DNA of 64,000 bases from NCBI RefSeq assembly GCF_001675165.1, contig NZ_LROS01000033.1, forward strand, positions 176,822 to 240,821. Direction: 5' to 3'. The notes under the pieces are model-generated. The model was given only the letters and a program-made list of their open reading frames with translations. It was not told the origin of the DNA and did not search any database. The position numbers and the translations under genes are program-made. This stretch comes from Clostridium ragsdalei P11. GTDB lineage: Bacteria > Bacillota > Clostridia > Clostridiales > Clostridiaceae. This document shows, piece after piece, positions 10,072 to 21,213 of this stretch; positions within the stretch are counted from its first letter, which is position 1; each line of letters opens with the position of its first letter.

Positions 10072-11940
10072 GTGTTTGATTTTGAATATCAATTAAAGGT
10101 ATTACCAGATAAACCAGGAGTATATTTAATGAAAAACTCTTTAGGTGAGGTAATATACGTTGGAAAGGCAAAGATTTTAAAAAATAGAGTTAGGCAGTAC
10201 TTTCAAAATTCTAAGAATCATTCTGAAAAGGTAAAGGCTATGGTGAAACATATTGCTGAGTTTGAATATATAGTTACAGATTCAGAAATGGAAGCTCTTA
10301 TTTTAGAATGTAATTTAATTAAAAAATATAGACCTAGGTATAATATCCTTTTAAAGGATGATAAAGGATATCCCCTTATAAAAATAACAGTAAATGAGGA
10401 TTTTCCGAGAATAATATCCGCTAGAAATATGGTAAAGGATGGCTGTAGATACTTTGGACCTTATATTAGTCCTTCTGCTGTATATGAAACTATGGAAATT
10501 ATAAAAAAGATATTTCCAATTAGAACTTGCAGACTGTCAATAAAAGAAGGAGAAGTGAAGGGAAGGCCTTGTTTAAACTACTATATAGGATTGTGTAAGG
10601 CTCCTTGCACTGGATATATTACTAAAGAGGAATACGGAAAAATCGTAAGTGGAGTTATGGATTTCTTATCGGGAAAAAATAGAGACATAAGTAAAAAACT
10701 TAAAGAAGATATGGAAATTGCCTCGAAAAAACTCGAATTTGAAAAAGCTGCAGAGCTGAGAGATAAAATTCTAGCAGTGCAAAAGATAATTGAAAAACAG
10801 AAGATAACCACTGGAGGATTTGAAGATGAAGATTTTATAAATATGTATTCAGATAATGTGGACAGCTGTGTTCAAGTATTTTTTTCTAGATCCGGGAAAA
10901 TAATAGGAAGAGAGCATTTTATTTTAGAAAATACTCAGGATTTGCCTAAGGGTGAAATAGTGTCAAATTTTATAGAGGAATTTTATGGGGGAACTGCATA
11001 TATAGCAAAAACAATATATGTGCCGGAAGTTGACGAAATTGAGCTTCTCCAGAATTGGCTTAGTATGAAAAAAGATGCCCGGGTATATATTAAAATACCT
11101 CAAAAAGGAGAAAAAAGGGCTACTTTAAATATGGTGGAGGAAAATGCCAGGACAACTTTAAAAAATTTTAAATTAAAATTAATTCAAGATAAAAAGATGT
11201 ACAATACTTCTCTTGAAGAACTTACAGAAGCGTTAGATATGGAAGATATACCCCACAGAATAGAAGCATATGACATATCTAATATTCAGGGTGTGGACTC
11301 AGTAGGTACTATGGTAGTGTTTGAAAATGGAAGAGCTAAAAATAGCGATTATAGAAGATTCAAAATAAATTCTGTAAAAGGAGCTAACGATTACGATAGT
11401 ATGAGGGAAATACTGACTAGAAGGTTTAAGCATGGCTTTGATGAAATAGAAAGAATAAAGAAAAAAAATTTGAAGTTTAGTGCAGGAAAGTTTTGTGCCT
11501 TTCCAGATTTAATTCTTATGGATGGTGGAAAGGGTCAGGTAAATGCGGCCTTAGAGGTGTTAAGAAAATTTAACATAGACATACCTGTGTGTGGAATGGT
11601 AAAAGATGATAGACATAGGACTAGGGGGCTTATATATAAAAATGAAGAAGTTTTGATATCTCCACATTCCAATGTAATTAAACTCATTGCTAGAATACAG
11701 GATGAAGTTCATAGGTTTGCAATAACCTATCATAGGAGTTTGAGAAACAAAAGAGTACTCCATTCTGTATTAGAAGACATACCTAATGTAGGTAACAAGA
11801 GAAGAAAAGAATTGTTAAAAAAATTTGAGAGTATAGAGAATATAAAAAAGGCTACCATGAATGAACTTATGGATACGCCTTCAATAGATAGACGTACGGC
11901 GGAAAGTATAATTTCATACTTTAAAAAAAATGGAAATTAA
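10072..11940 (+). CDS. uvrC: Excinuclease ABC subunit C
   Basis: UvrC makes both incisions around the lesion in the UvrABC pathway. The domains in order are a GIY-YIG nuclease (PGVYLM...VIYVGKAKILKNR, first about 90 residues), a cysteine cluster near 150-175, a UVR motif near 205-240, the RNase H-like nuclease (EAYDISNIQG near 395), and C-terminal helix-hairpin-helix repeats (IPNVGNKRRKELL). I chose the GTG at 10072 because AGGAG lies 8 bases upstream. The GTG at 10063 overlaps that ribosome binding site. The protein is about 622 residues, normal for the family. Here uvrC is separated from uvrBA by the cell-wall genes. Confidence 0.97.
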   Translation: MFDFEYQLKVLPDKPGVYLMKNSLGEVIYVGKAKILKNRVRQYFQNSKNHSEKVKAMVKHIAEFEYIVTDSEMEALILECNLIKKYRPRYNILLKDDKGYPLIKITVNEDFPRIISARNMVKDGCRYFGPYISPSAVYETMEIIKKIFPIRTCRLSIKEGEVKGRPCLNYYIGLCKAPCTGYITKEEYGKIVSGVMDFLSGKNRDISKKLKEDMEIASKKLEFEKAAELRDKILAVQKIIEKQKITTGGFEDEDFINMYSDNVDSCVQVFFSRSGKIIGREHFILENTQDLPKGEIVSNFIEEFYGGTAYIAKTIYVPEVDEIELLQNWLSMKKDARVYIKIPQKGEKRATLNMVEENARTTLKNFKLKLIQDKKMYNTSLEELTEALDMEDIPHRIEAYDISNIQGVDSVGTMVVFENGRAKNSDYRRFKINSVKGANDYDSMREILTRRFKHGFDEIERIKKKNLKFSAGKFCAFPDLILMDGGKGQVNAALEVLRKFNIDIPVCGMVKDDRHRTRGLIYKNEEVLISPHSNVIKLIARIQDEVHRFAITYHRSLRNKRVLHSVLEDIPNVGNKRRKELLKKFESIENIKKATMNELMDTPSIDRRTAESIISYFKKNGN

Positions 11941-12080
11941 ATCCTATATTTTTTTACTTTATTTTGGAAAAAAATTTAGTTTGATAGATAAAAGAAAATA
12001 TGATACAATTTGTAATTGCATTGTATATTATAATTACATAGTGTAACGCTTAATTTTAATTTTCAAGGAGAATATTTATA

Positions 12081-12995
12081 ATGAATAAGTTTAAAGATTT
12101 TGCTACAAATTTAGAGAAAATATTAGATAAAGAAGACATAAAAATAGACGAACCTATGAAGGAACATACTTCTTTTAGAGTAGGAGGTCCTGTAGATATA
12201 TTAGTTACTCCTAAAAAATTTCAGGAAGTAGTAGATGTTATAACGTTATGTAAAGAACATAATATACCTTATTATATAATGGGAAATGGTTCTAATTTAC
12301 TTGTTAAAGATGGCGGAATAAGAGGCATAATGATTAAACTTATAAAACTAAATGAAGTTAAAGTTGAGGACAATAAGATTATTACAGGAAGCGGCGTATC
12401 GCTAAAGGATATTTCAACTACTGCCCTTAATAACAAATTATCAGGCTTTGAATTTGCCTGTGGTATACCTGGAAGCGTAGGTGGGGCAGTTACAATGAAT
12501 GCAGGTGCTTATAATGGTGAAATTTCACATGTTGTAGAAAGTGCAAAAGTTATAGATAATGATGGAAAAATCAAAGTATTAGATAGAAAACAATTAGAGT
12601 TAGAATATAGAAGCAGTTCCATTTTAAAATACAAATATACTGTCTTAGAAGTAACCTTTAATTTGGAGCATGGGGATTATGAGAAGATAAAAAACCGTGT
12701 AGAAGATTTAAATAGAAGGAGAAATGAAAAACAACCTCTAGAATATCCATCTGCAGGAAGTACCTTTAAAAGGCCAGAAGGTTATTTTGCTGCAAAACTT
12801 ATAGAAGACAGTGGATTAAAAGGGAAGAGTGTAGGTGACGCCCAAGTATCTGAGAAGCATTCAGGATTTATAATAAATAAAGGGAGTGCAACAGCAAAAG
12901 ATATTTTAGATTTAATAGCTATTGTGCAGAATAAAGTTAAAGAAAAATTTAATGTAGATTTGTATACTGAAGTTAGAGTTATAGGGGAAGAGTAG
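12081..12995 (+). CDS. murB: UDP-N-acetylenolpyruvoylglucosamine reductase
   Basis: MurB reduces the enolpyruvyl group of UDP-GlcNAc to make UDP-MurNAc, using NADPH and FAD, in the cytoplasmic phase of peptidoglycan synthesis. FAD-binding motifs are clear: [15 protein letters not shown] near residue 73 and [19 protein letters not shown] near 132. The catalytic serine lies in the [11 protein letters not shown] segment near 230. The length of 304 residues and lack of the type I insertion fit a Gram-positive type II enzyme. A CAAGGAG site precedes the ATG. A strong terminator follows 5 bases after the stop, so it is probably transcribed alone. Confidence 0.97.
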   Translation: MNKFKDFATNLEKILDKEDIKIDEPMKEHTSFRVGGPVDILVTPKKFQEVVDVITLCKEHNIPYYIMGNGSNLLVKDGGIRGIMIKLIKLNEVKVEDNKIITGSGVSLKDISTTALNNKLSGFEFACGIPGSVGGAVTMNAGAYNGEISHVVESAKVIDNDGKIKVLDRKQLELEYRSSSILKYKYTVLEVTFNLEHGDYEKIKNRVEDLNRRRNEKQPLEYPSAGSTFKRPEGYFAAKLIEDSGLKGKSVGDAQVSEKHSGFIINKGSATAKDILDLIAIVQNKVKEKFNVDLYTEVRVIGEE

Positions 12996-13000
12996 AGAGT

Positions 13001-13039
13001 GGAGAATTGGTGCTGTGTATTGCACTGATTCCCCTTTTT
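13001..13039 (+). terminator. Intrinsic terminator after murB
   Basis: The arms at 13001-13013 and 13022-13034 pair over 12 of 13 positions, with two G-U wobbles, around an 8-base loop. A run of five T follows. It starts 5 bases after the murB stop. Confidence 0.85.
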
Positions 13040-13067
13040 AGGTTATATTTATTGTTGTAGTTTGTTG

Positions 13068-13076
13068 TGATATAAT
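13068..13076 (+). promoter_or_regulatory. Extended -10 promoter for rapZ operon
   Basis: TGATATAAT matches TGnTATAAT and lies about 40 bases upstream of the rapZ start, just after the murB terminator. No clear -35 is seen. Confidence 0.5.
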
Positions 13077-13116
13077 TAGAAAAAGTAAAAATATTTTTAA
13101 ATGGAGGGATGTGACT

Positions 13117-14001
13117 ATGAGATTTGTTATAGTGACAGGATTATCTGGAGCGGGAAAAACTCAGGCTATAAGAAGTTTAGAAGATTTAGGGTACTTTTGT
13201 GTAGATAATCTTCCTCCTACACTAATACCGAAATTTGCGGAAGCATGCTATAAAACTGATGGGAAAATAGATAAAATAGCCTTGGTAATAGATATAAGAG
13301 GAGGTCAATTTTTTAATGATATATTTGAAAGCTTGAATTATCTAAAGAAACAGGGTTATAAATATGAAATATTGTTTTTAGATGCTTCAGAGGAAGTACT
13401 TATTAAAAGATTCAAAGAATCCAGGAGAAAACATCCCCTAGCACCTGATGGAAGAATTCTAAATGGTATAATTATGGAAAGAAACAAACTTAGAGAATTG
13501 AAAGACAGGGCAGACAACATAATAGATACATCTAACTTAGTAACTAGGGAACTTAGAGAAGAGATAACTAAGATATATTCAGAAGAAGGACAGATGGAAA
13601 CAGAGCTTATGATTACCGTACTCTCTTTTGGATTTAAATATGGCATACCTGTTGATTCAGATCTAGTATTTGATGTGAGATTTTTACCAAATCCTTTCTA
13701 TATACCTGAGTTAAAAGAATATTCAGGCAAGGATACCTCTGTAATGAAATATATAATGAGTTTTAAGGAAACAAATGAATTTATAAATAAACTGGAAAAC
13801 ATGTTAGAATTTTTGATTCCAAATTACCTAAAAGAAGGAAAGAGACAACTGATTATCTCTATAGGATGCACCGGGGGAAGGCATCGTTCTGTATTTATTG
13901 CAAATGCCATTTATAACAGACTAAAAAACAATGGACATAAGGTTAATATTGATCATAGAGATATAGAAGAAGATGTTAATAAAGGTGGTAAAAAATTATG
14001 A
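13117..14001 (+). CDS. rapZ: RapZ/YvcJ nucleotide-binding adaptor
   Basis: This P-loop protein of the RapZ family has Walker A GLSGAGKT at residues 8-15 and the characteristic [12 protein letters not shown] segment. Its C-terminal domain has the CTGGRHRSV motif. In Enterobacteria RapZ senses glucosamine-6-phosphate through small RNAs; in Bacillus, YvcJ is a nucleotide-hydrolysing protein linked to competence. The target here is unknown. I chose the ATG at 13117, 8 bases after GGAGGG; the GTG at 13111 is too close to that site. Its stop overlaps the yvcK start by 4 bases, in the conserved rapZ-yvcK-whiA cluster. Confidence 0.95.
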   Translation: MRFVIVTGLSGAGKTQAIRSLEDLGYFCVDNLPPTLIPKFAEACYKTDGKIDKIALVIDIRGGQFFNDIFESLNYLKKQGYKYEILFLDASEEVLIKRFKESRRKHPLAPDGRILNGIIMERNKLRELKDRADNIIDTSNLVTRELREEITKIYSEEGQMETELMITVLSFGFKYGIPVDSDLVFDVRFLPNPFYIPELKEYSGKDTSVMKYIMSFKETNEFINKLENMLEFLIPNYLKEGKRQLIISIGCTGGRHRSVFIANAIYNRLKNNGHKVNIDHRDIEEDVNKGGKKL

Positions 14002-15326
14002 AGATTGTAGATTGGCTTAGACCTGGCATAAAAGTTAAAAGGTGGGTTATGCTTGGAGCCATGGGAGTACTCTTTATAATATTTGGAGTAATAGAATTTG
14101 TAAATAGAAGATTTTACAGCCTTTACTATATATCATTTTATGTATTTTTAATCATATCTGGGATATTTGTAGTGTATATTTCCATAACTCAAGGTATGAG
14201 GTCTATAATAGCACTTATAAATAAAGGATATTTAAGTGTGTCGTTAGATTCCAGGAAGTTGGAAAATTTAATATATGAAAAACGTCTTTTGGTAAAAGGT
14301 CCTAAAATCGTTGCCATTGGAGGAGGAACTGGCCTTTCCACTATGCTAAGAGGCCTTAAATACTATACGTCTAATATAACTGCTATAGTAACTGTAGCAG
14401 ATGATGGAGGAGGTTCCGGAGATTTAAGGGAGGATCTTGGAATGCTCCCACCAGGAGATATAAGAAACTGTATAATGGCACTTGCTGATACTGAACCACT
14501 TATGGAAGATTTACTCCAGTATAGGTTCAAGGATGGAAGATTGAAAAATCAGAGCTTTGGAAATTTATTTTTGGCAGCTATGGATGGAATATCTGGAAAT
14601 TTTGAAGAAGCTGTCCATAAAATGAGTTCTGTACTTGCGGTAACAGGTAGAGTAATGCCTGTTACCCTTGACAATTTAACTTTAAAGGCCAGATTAAAAG
14701 ATGGATCTATTGTAGAGGGAGAATCAAATATTCCCCAAGAAGCAATAGAAAGAAATAGTCCAATAGATAAAGTTTTTATAGAACCTAGAGGTGCCAGGGC
14801 ATTAAAAGAAGCTGTAGAAGCCATAAAAGAAGCTGATGCGGTAATACTTGGACCGGGTAGCTTGTATACTAGTGTAATACCAAATCTTTTAGTTGGTGAT
14901 ATAGCTAGTGCACTGCAAAATACAAATGCTGTAAAACTTTATGTTTCAAATATAATGACCCAACCGGGAGAAACGGATGGATTTTCTGTAGAAGACCATA
15001 TTAAGGCTATATTTAACCATGTCGGTGCTCCTGTAATAGATTATGTAATTATAAATGTAGGTAAAATAAATACGGAGCTAGAAGGGAAATATAAAGAAGA
15101 AGAATCTCATTTAGTTAAAATAAATGAAGATTTAGTAGATTCTATGGGGGTAAAAGTAATTGAAGGGGATTTTATAAGTATTAAGAATGGACTTATAAGG
15201 CATAATTCTGAAAAATTAGCTTCCATACTTATAGAAACTATTATGGATAAAAAGCTGTTATTTGATAGAAAGAAGATAATAGAGTATTTCTATTTATCAG
15301 AAAGATTAAAGGAAAATAGGAGATAA
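13998..15326 (+). CDS. yvcK: YvcK/CofD-like protein (gluconeogenesis and cell-shape factor)
   Basis: The start overlaps the rapZ stop in ATGA. Two hydrophobic helices fill about residues 15-70, followed by the YvcK/UPF0052 domain with [16 protein letters not shown] near 105 and a [13 protein letters not shown] segment. The fold resembles CofD and binds UDP-sugars. In Bacillus, YvcK is required for growth and normal shape on gluconeogenic carbon sources and influences PBP1 placement. The N-terminal membrane anchor makes this 442-residue protein longer than the roughly 320-residue Bacillus form. Its role here is inferred from the family. Confidence 0.93.
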   Translation: MKIVDWLRPGIKVKRWVMLGAMGVLFIIFGVIEFVNRRFYSLYYISFYVFLIISGIFVVYISITQGMRSIIALINKGYLSVSLDSRKLENLIYEKRLLVKGPKIVAIGGGTGLSTMLRGLKYYTSNITAIVTVADDGGGSGDLREDLGMLPPGDIRNCIMALADTEPLMEDLLQYRFKDGRLKNQSFGNLFLAAMDGISGNFEEAVHKMSSVLAVTGRVMPVTLDNLTLKARLKDGSIVEGESNIPQEAIERNSPIDKVFIEPRGARALKEAVEAIKEADAVILGPGSLYTSVIPNLLVGDIASALQNTNAVKLYVSNIMTQPGETDGFSVEDHIKAIFNHVGAPVIDYVIINVGKINTELEGKYKEEESHLVKINEDLVDSMGVKVIEGDFISIKNGLIRHNSEKLASILIETIMDKKLLFDRKKIIEYFYLSERLKENRR

Positions 15327-15339
15327 GTGGGAGATATAT

Positions 15340-16290
15340 ATGTCATTTTCATTGAAGGTAAAAAATGAAGTTTGTAGGTATTCGGATATAGATGAGGAAG
15401 AAGCTATAGCAGAATTGTCTGCCATAATGAAGGTTAGTGGAACTTTAATGCTTGGAGGGAATAGGCAGTTTAGCTTTAAGATAATTACTGAAAATGCTGC
15501 AATTGCCAGATTCATATTTAAGATATTGAAGGATATTTTTCATATACATACTAGAATACTGGTTAAAAGGAGTAATTCTTTAAAAAAAAATAATGTGTAC
15601 GTAATAATGATAACGGAAGATACAGATGTAAGATCCATACTTAAAAAAGTAGGACTTTTAAAGGAAGAAGAGGATGTTTTTTCATTGGATTATAGTATAA
15701 CAAAAAGTATTAGTGAAAATGAAAAACTAAAAAAGGCCTATATAAGGGGAGCTTTTTTAGGTGGTGGGAGCATAAGTAATCCGGAAAAGACATATCACCT
15801 TGAATTTGTAACCCATGACAATGATTATGCATTGGATTTGAGTAAACTTATAAATGGATATGGATTAAGTTCTAAAGTAATACAGAGAAAGAGCAGTTTT
15901 ATAGTGTATATTAAAGAAGGAGAGCAGATAGTGGATCTTTTGAATATAATAGGAGCACACTCTTCTCTTTTGGAATTAGAGAACATAAGGATAATGAAGG
16001 AAATGAGGAATAACGTAAATAGGTTGGTTAATTGTGAGACTGCAAATTTGAGTAAAACTGTTAATGCAGCAGTAAGACAAATGGAGAGTATAAAGCTTAT
16101 ACAAAAAGAAATAGGGTTAAGTAGGCTTCCTGAAAATTTAAGAGATATTGCAGAGCTTCGGTTAAATTATCCAGATGAATCTTTAAAGGAATTAGGTGAA
16201 ATGTTGAATCCTAAAGTAGGTAAATCTGGAGTAAATCACAGACTTAGGAGAATTGAGAAAATAGCAGATGAACTGAGAAAAGAAAGGTAG
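15340..16290 (+). CDS. whiA: DNA-binding protein WhiA
   Basis: This is a 316-residue WhiA homologue, with an N-terminal LAGLIDADG-type homing-endonuclease fold without nuclease residues (AYIRGAFLGGGSISNP near 130) and a C-terminal helix-turn-helix domain (LRDIAELRLNYPDESLKELG onward). In Streptomyces it activates sporulation genes; in Bacillus it affects division and chromosome segregation. The cluster position after yvcK is the standard Firmicute arrangement. A GTGGGAG-like site lies before the ATG. Confidence 0.95.
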   Translation: MSFSLKVKNEVCRYSDIDEEEAIAELSAIMKVSGTLMLGGNRQFSFKIITENAAIARFIFKILKDIFHIHTRILVKRSNSLKKNNVYVIMITEDTDVRSILKKVGLLKEEEDVFSLDYSITKSISENEKLKKAYIRGAFLGGGSISNPEKTYHLEFVTHDNDYALDLSKLINGYGLSSKVIQRKSSFIVYIKEGEQIVDLLNIIGAHSSLLELENIRIMKEMRNNVNRLVNCETANLSKTVNAAVRQMESIKLIQKEIGLSRLPENLRDIAELRLNYPDESLKELGEMLNPKVGKSGVNHRLRRIEKIADELRKER

Positions 16291-16301
16291 GCACAGATTA
16301 T

Positions 16302-17606
16302 ATGTCAAAGCATGAGGATATAATCAAGTACATACTTTCACTAGAAACTGGTACTAAAATTTCAGTGAGAAGTATAGCAAGTGAGTTAGGGGTTAGTGAT
16401 GGAACGGCATATAGGGCTATAAAAGATTCAGATAGCCTTGGAATAGTCACTACAATTCCAAGAGTGGGAACTGTGAGAATTGAAAAAGTTGAAAAGAAAA
16501 ATATGGAGTCTCTAACTTATGGTGAAGTAATAAATATAGTAGATGGAAGTTTGCTTGGGGGAAAAAATGGAGTACACAAAGTACTACATCGATTTATAAT
16601 AGGAGCTATGACCATAGAGGCCATGAAACAGTATATAAAAAAAGATTGTTTAGTCATAATAGGAAACAGAGAAGAAGCCCAAAGACTTGCCCTTCTAAAC
16701 GATGCAGGAGTTCTTATAACTGGTGGCTTTGGATGCAGCAATCAGATAAAGAACCTGGCTAACGAAAAGTGTCTTCCTATAATATCTACTAGCTATGATA
16801 CTTTTACTGTAGCTAGTATGATAAATAAAGCTATTTCAGAAAATTTAATAAAAAAGGAAATAGTACTTGTAGAAGATATAATGCAAATTAACCCGTCTTA
16901 TCTTAACGTTAAAGATACGGTACTTAAATGGAAGCAAATGATGAAAGAATTTAAACATGACAGATATCCTGTAGTAGATGATGAAAATAAACTAGTAGGA
17001 ATTGTTGCACCAAAGGATTTACCAAGTCATGGTTCTGATGATGAAGTTATAGGCAAGGTGATGTCTAAGGAACCAATTACAGTAACACCTAAAACTACAG
17101 TAGCTTATGCAGCTCATATAATGGGGTGGGATGGTATAGAATTATTTCCTGTAGTAAAAGGCAAAAAACTAATAGGAGTTATAACGAGGAAAGATGTGAT
17201 AAAGGCACTTCAGTACATGGCAAGGCAGCCTCAACTAGCAGAAACTCTTGAAGATTCCATACTAAAGAAATTTGAATTTCAGGTTAAGGATGGCAAAAAT
17301 TGTTTTACAGGAAGAATAACTGCAGAAATGCTAGATTCTATGGGAACAGGTTCCTGGGGTACCTTAAATATGCTTTTGTCCACTATGGCAATTGTAATCT
17401 TGAGACAGAAAAACAATGCAAATATACTTGTAGATAATATAAATACATATTTCATGAAGCCTGTGCAAATTGATAATGAAATTACAATATATGTAGATGT
17501 AATAGGTAAAGGTATAAATTATTGCAAAGTAGAAGTTAGTATGCTTAATGATAAAAAGGATATAGTTGGCAAAAGCATTTTATCTGCAAAAATGATAAGA
17601 AGGTAA
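16302..17606 (+). CDS. YtoI-like HTH-DRTGG-CBS-hotdog regulator
   Basis: This 434-residue protein has four parts: an N-terminal helix-turn-helix (about residues 10-60), a DRTGG domain (about 70-185), a pair of CBS domains (about 190-310, containing DRYPVVDDENKLVGIV and VITRKDVIKAL), and a hotdog thioesterase-like domain (about 325-430). Bacillus YtoI has the same layout and lies near dnaE. CBS pairs usually sense adenine nucleotides, so it is probably a transcriptional regulator that responds to a nucleotide or acyl ligand. No target is evident. It ends 6 bases before dnaE. Confidence 0.88.
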   Translation: MSKHEDIIKYILSLETGTKISVRSIASELGVSDGTAYRAIKDSDSLGIVTTIPRVGTVRIEKVEKKNMESLTYGEVINIVDGSLLGGKNGVHKVLHRFIIGAMTIEAMKQYIKKDCLVIIGNREEAQRLALLNDAGVLITGGFGCSNQIKNLANEKCLPIISTSYDTFTVASMINKAISENLIKKEIVLVEDIMQINPSYLNVKDTVLKWKQMMKEFKHDRYPVVDDENKLVGIVAPKDLPSHGSDDEVIGKVMSKEPITVTPKTTVAYAAHIMGWDGIELFPVVKGKKLIGVITRKDVIKALQYMARQPQLAETLEDSILKKFEFQVKDGKNCFTGRITAEMLDSMGTGSWGTLNMLLSTMAIVILRQKNNANILVDNINTYFMKPVQIDNEITIYVDVIGKGINYCKVEVSMLNDKKDIVGKSILSAKMIRR

Positions 17607-17612
17607 TGTTTA

Positions 17613-20600
17613 ATGGACAAAGGAAAACATAAATGGGTAAGCTTACACCAACATACAGAATATTCCCTCCTGGATTCTTCAGCTAAAATTCCAGAACTTA
17701 TAGCTAGGGCAAAAGAACTTGGAATGGATAGTATGGCAATAACAGACCATGGCGTTATGTATGGATGTGTGGAATTTTATAAAGAAGCAAGGGCACAGGG
17801 AATCAAGCCTATAATAGGCTGCGAAATATATGTATCTCAGGGAGATATGACTATAAAGCAAAATAATGGTAAAAATGAAAACTACCATCTGGTACTTTTG
17901 GTGAAAAATGAAGAAGGATATCATAATTTAATGAAAATAGTATCCACAGCTTCTATAAAAGGATTTTACTATAAACCAAGGGTAGACCATAATTATTTGA
18001 AAAATCACAGTGAAGGGTTAATAGCATTAAGTGCTTGTATGAGTGGTGAAGTTCAATCCAATATATTAAAAGGAAATATAGATAAAGCTGAAGAGACAGC
18101 GTTGTTTTATAAAAATACTTTTAAAGATGGTTTTTATTTGGAAATTCAATATCATGGAATAGCAGATCAGCTCAAGATAAATGAACAGTTGATTTCTATG
18201 TCTAAAAAATTAAACATACCTCTGGTTGCTACAAATGATGTACATTATATAAAAAAGGAAGATTATAGGACTCATGATATTTTACTTTGTATACAAACTG
18301 GCAAAACTGTAGATGAAGAAGATAGAATGAAATATCCTTCGGATGAATTTTATTTAAAATCTCCAGATGAAATGTATGACATGTTTTCCAATGTTCCGGA
18401 GTCTCTAGAGAATACTATTAAAATAGCAGATCAGTGTAATTTTGACTATGATTTCCATAAATCAAAGCTTCCTAAATTCCCCCTACCGGAACACACAGAT
18501 CCTTATGAGTACATGAAGGATTTATGCTATAAGGGGCTTTGCAAAAGATATAGGGATGTAACGGATGAATTGAAAGATAGACTGGAATATGAGCTAGGTA
18601 TAATAAAGAAAATGGGGTATGTTGACTATTTCCTTATAGTATGGGATTTTATACGGTTTGCGAGAAAAAATGGGATAATGACAGGTCCAGGACGTGGAAG
18701 TGGGGCAGGTTCTATAGTTGCCTACACTCTTGGAATAACTAAGATAGATCCTATAAAATATAATCTTATATTTGAACGTTTTTTAAATCCCGAAAGAGTT
18801 TCCATGCCGGATATTGACAGTGATTTTTGTTATGAAAGGCGTGGAGAAGTAATAGATTATGTGGTAGAAAAGTATGGAAAAGACAGTGTATCTCAAATTA
18901 TAACTTTTGGTACTATGGCAGCCAGAGGGTGCATAAGAGATGTAGGTAGGGTAATGAATTATACCTATGGAGAAGTTGATAGAATAGCTAAGATGATTCC
19001 TACAGTTCCAAATATAACTATAGATAAAGCTCTTGATATGAATCCTGAGTTTAAAGAAGCTTATGATAGTGAGGAAAGAACTAAGGAACTTATAGATGTG
19101 GCTAAGGCTTTGGAAGGATTACCGAGGCATACTTCTACCCATGCAGCAGGAGTTGTTATAGCTTCAGAACCTCTTGTAACCTATGTACCACTTCAAAGAA
19201 ATGAAGATAATATAGTTACCCAGTTTACCATGAATACCTTGGAAGAACTTGGCCTTCTCAAAATGGATTTTTTAGGCTTGCGTACTCTAACTGTATTGAG
19301 GGATACAATCGCTATGGTTAAGCAAGATAAAGGAGAAAATATTGATTTAGATGCTATAGATTATGACGATAAAGTTGTTTACAATATGATAGGTGAAGGA
19401 AAGACTGTGGGAGTATTCCAACTTGAATCTCCTGGAATGACTACATTTATGAAAGAATTAAATCCAGATTCCCTGGAGGATATAATAGCAGGGATCAGTC
19501 TTTATAGGCCAGGACCTATGGCGGAAATACCTAAGTATATTAAAAATAAAAATAACCCTGAGGAAATACAATATACAACCCCACAGCTTGAACACATTCT
19601 TTCTGTTACTTATGGGTGTATGGTATACCAGGAACAAGTAATGCAAATTGTAAGGGATTTAGCAGGGTATTCTATGGGAAGAAGCGATCTGGTAAGACGT
19701 GCTATGTCAAAAAAGAAGCACCATGTTATGGAAGAAGAACGGCATAATTTTGTATATGGAATTGTAGATGAAAATGAAGAAATTCAGGTACCAGGCTGTG
19801 TGCGCAATGGTATATCTGAAAAAATAGCCAATGATATATTTGATTCTATGATGGATTTTGCATCCTATGCATTTAATAAGTCCCATGCTGCAGCCTACGC
19901 TGTAGTGGCATTCCAAACTGCCTATTTGATGTACTATTATCCTACTGAGTATACAGCAGCTATGTTAAATAGTGTAAAAGGAGACAGTGAAAAAGTAGCC
20001 TATTATATAAGGTTTGCCAAAAGTATTGGAATAGAAATAATGCCTCCAAGTATTAATGAAAGCTGCACAAAGTTTACAGTAGAAGATGGAAATATAAGAT
20101 TTGGGTTATCTGCTATAAAAAATGTAGGTGAAAATGTAATAGATAGCATAGTTAGATCAAGATCAAAACATGGTAAGTTTAAAGACCTGGTGGATTTCTG
20201 TAATAGCATAGACTTAAATTCCATAAACAAGAGGGTAGTAGAGAGCTTAATTAAAGCAGGTGCTTTTGATTGTTTTGGAGTGCTGAGGTCTCAACTTATA
20301 GCAGTACATGAAAAAGTAATCGACAGCGTTACAAATTCTAGAAAAAAGAATATAGAGGGACAGGTGAGCCTATTCTCTCAGATAGAAGAAAGCAGTGTAA
20401 GAATAAAATATCCTTCTATAGAAGAATTTAAGAAAATGGATATGCTAGCTATGGAAAAAGAAATGACTGGATTATACCTTTCAGGACACCCATTAGAGGA
20501 ATATGCAAGGACACTAGAATTACAAACAGATACTAAAATATCTGACATAGTAAGCGGGGAGACTCTAGAAGAGAATCTTATAGAAGAAGCTAAAGTAAAA

Positions 20601-21089
20601 GATGGAGATAGAGTTATAGTTGGTGGGATACTCTCCGAAGTATCTAAAAAGATTACTAAAAATAATGATATGATGGCTTTTGCAAAGTTAGAAGATCTCT
20701 ATGGAATTATGGAGATAATAGTATTTCCCAAAGTGTTTCAGAGATTCAAGAGCTTAATTGAAGATGATTATATGATTATAGTGAAAGGAAGAGTAAGTGT
20801 AAGGGAAGATGAACAGCCTAAACTTCTTTGTGAAGTTATAGAGCCTCTGGTGAGAATAGATACAGAAAAACTTTATATTTTGATTGAAGATCAAGATATT
20901 TTAAAAGAGGCTTTAGAGAGAATTAGATCCGTATTTGTAAACTTTAAAGGAAATATTCCTGTATATTTGTGTACAAAAAAAGAAAGAAAAAAGTTTAGGT
21001 TGGATAGGGAATTATGGATAAAATCTGATTTGGAACTTATGTCTTTTTTAAGAAAAAGCTTTGGAGATAATAATGTAAAAATTATATAG
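17613..21089 (+). CDS. dnaE: DNA polymerase III alpha subunit, DnaE type
   Basis: This replicative-type C-family polymerase has 1158 residues. The N-terminal PHP domain is visible (SLHQHTEYSLLDSSAK near residue 11). The palm active site has the PDIDSDF motif with Asp400 and Asp402 and the GPGRGSGAGS segment near 350. The fingers contain RGC and the Ser-His-Ala-Ala-Ala-Tyr segment. Tandem helix-hairpin-helix and OB-fold domains follow near 960-1090. In Firmicutes, DnaE extends primers before handing over to PolC. A hairpin terminator follows. Confidence 0.97.
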   Translation: MDKGKHKWVSLHQHTEYSLLDSSAKIPELIARAKELGMDSMAITDHGVMYGCVEFYKEARAQGIKPIIGCEIYVSQGDMTIKQNNGKNENYHLVLLVKNEEGYHNLMKIVSTASIKGFYYKPRVDHNYLKNHSEGLIALSACMSGEVQSNILKGNIDKAEETALFYKNTFKDGFYLEIQYHGIADQLKINEQLISMSKKLNIPLVATNDVHYIKKEDYRTHDILLCIQTGKTVDEEDRMKYPSDEFYLKSPDEMYDMFSNVPESLENTIKIADQCNFDYDFHKSKLPKFPLPEHTDPYEYMKDLCYKGLCKRYRDVTDELKDRLEYELGIIKKMGYVDYFLIVWDFIRFARKNGIMTGPGRGSGAGSIVAYTLGITKIDPIKYNLIFERFLNPERVSMPDIDSDFCYERRGEVIDYVVEKYGKDSVSQIITFGTMAARGCIRDVGRVMNYTYGEVDRIAKMIPTVPNITIDKALDMNPEFKEAYDSEERTKELIDVAKALEGLPRHTSTHAAGVVIASEPLVTYVPLQRNEDNIVTQFTMNTLEELGLLKMDFLGLRTLTVLRDTIAMVKQDKGENIDLDAIDYDDKVVYNMIGEGKTVGVFQLESPGMTTFMKELNPDSLEDIIAGISLYRPGPMAEIPKYIKNKNNPEEIQYTTPQLEHILSVTYGCMVYQEQVMQIVRDLAGYSMGRSDLVRRAMSKKKHHVMEEERHNFVYGIVDENEEIQVPGCVRNGISEKIANDIFDSMMDFASYAFNKSHAAAYAVVAFQTAYLMYYYPTEYTAAMLNSVKGDSEKVAYYIRFAKSIGIEIMPPSINESCTKFTVEDGNIRFGLSAIKNVGENVIDSIVRSRSKHGKFKDLVDFCNSIDLNSINKRVVESLIKAGAFDCFGVLRSQLIAVHEKVIDSVTNSRKKNIEGQVSLFSQIEESSVRIKYPSIEEFKKMDMLAMEKEMTGLYLSGHPLEEYARTLELQTDTKISDIVSGETLEENLIEEAKVKDGDRVIVGGILSEVSKKITKNNDMMAFAKLEDLYGIMEIIVFPKVFQRFKSLIEDDYMIIVKGRVSVREDEQPKLLCEVIEPLVRIDTEKLYILIEDQDILKEALERIRSVFVNFKGNIPVYLCTKKERKKFRLDRELWIKSDLELMSFLRKSFGDNNVKII

Positions 21090-21113
21090 ATAAGAAGTAT
21101 ATTTTTGTGATAA

Positions 21114-21162
21114 AACAACCAAAATACTAGAAGAAAGAGATTCTTATAATATTTTGGTTGTT
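21114..21162 (+). terminator. Hairpin terminator after dnaE
   Basis: A 13-base perfect inverted repeat lies at 21114-21126 and 21150-21162, and the loop contains a short secondary AGAA/TTCT pairing. It is followed by an A/T-rich stretch with a short T run, 24 bases after the dnaE stop. Confidence 0.7.
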
Positions 21163-21213
21163 AGAATTTTATTTGAATAAAGTTCATAATGTGGTGAAAA
21201 GTACATAATTGTA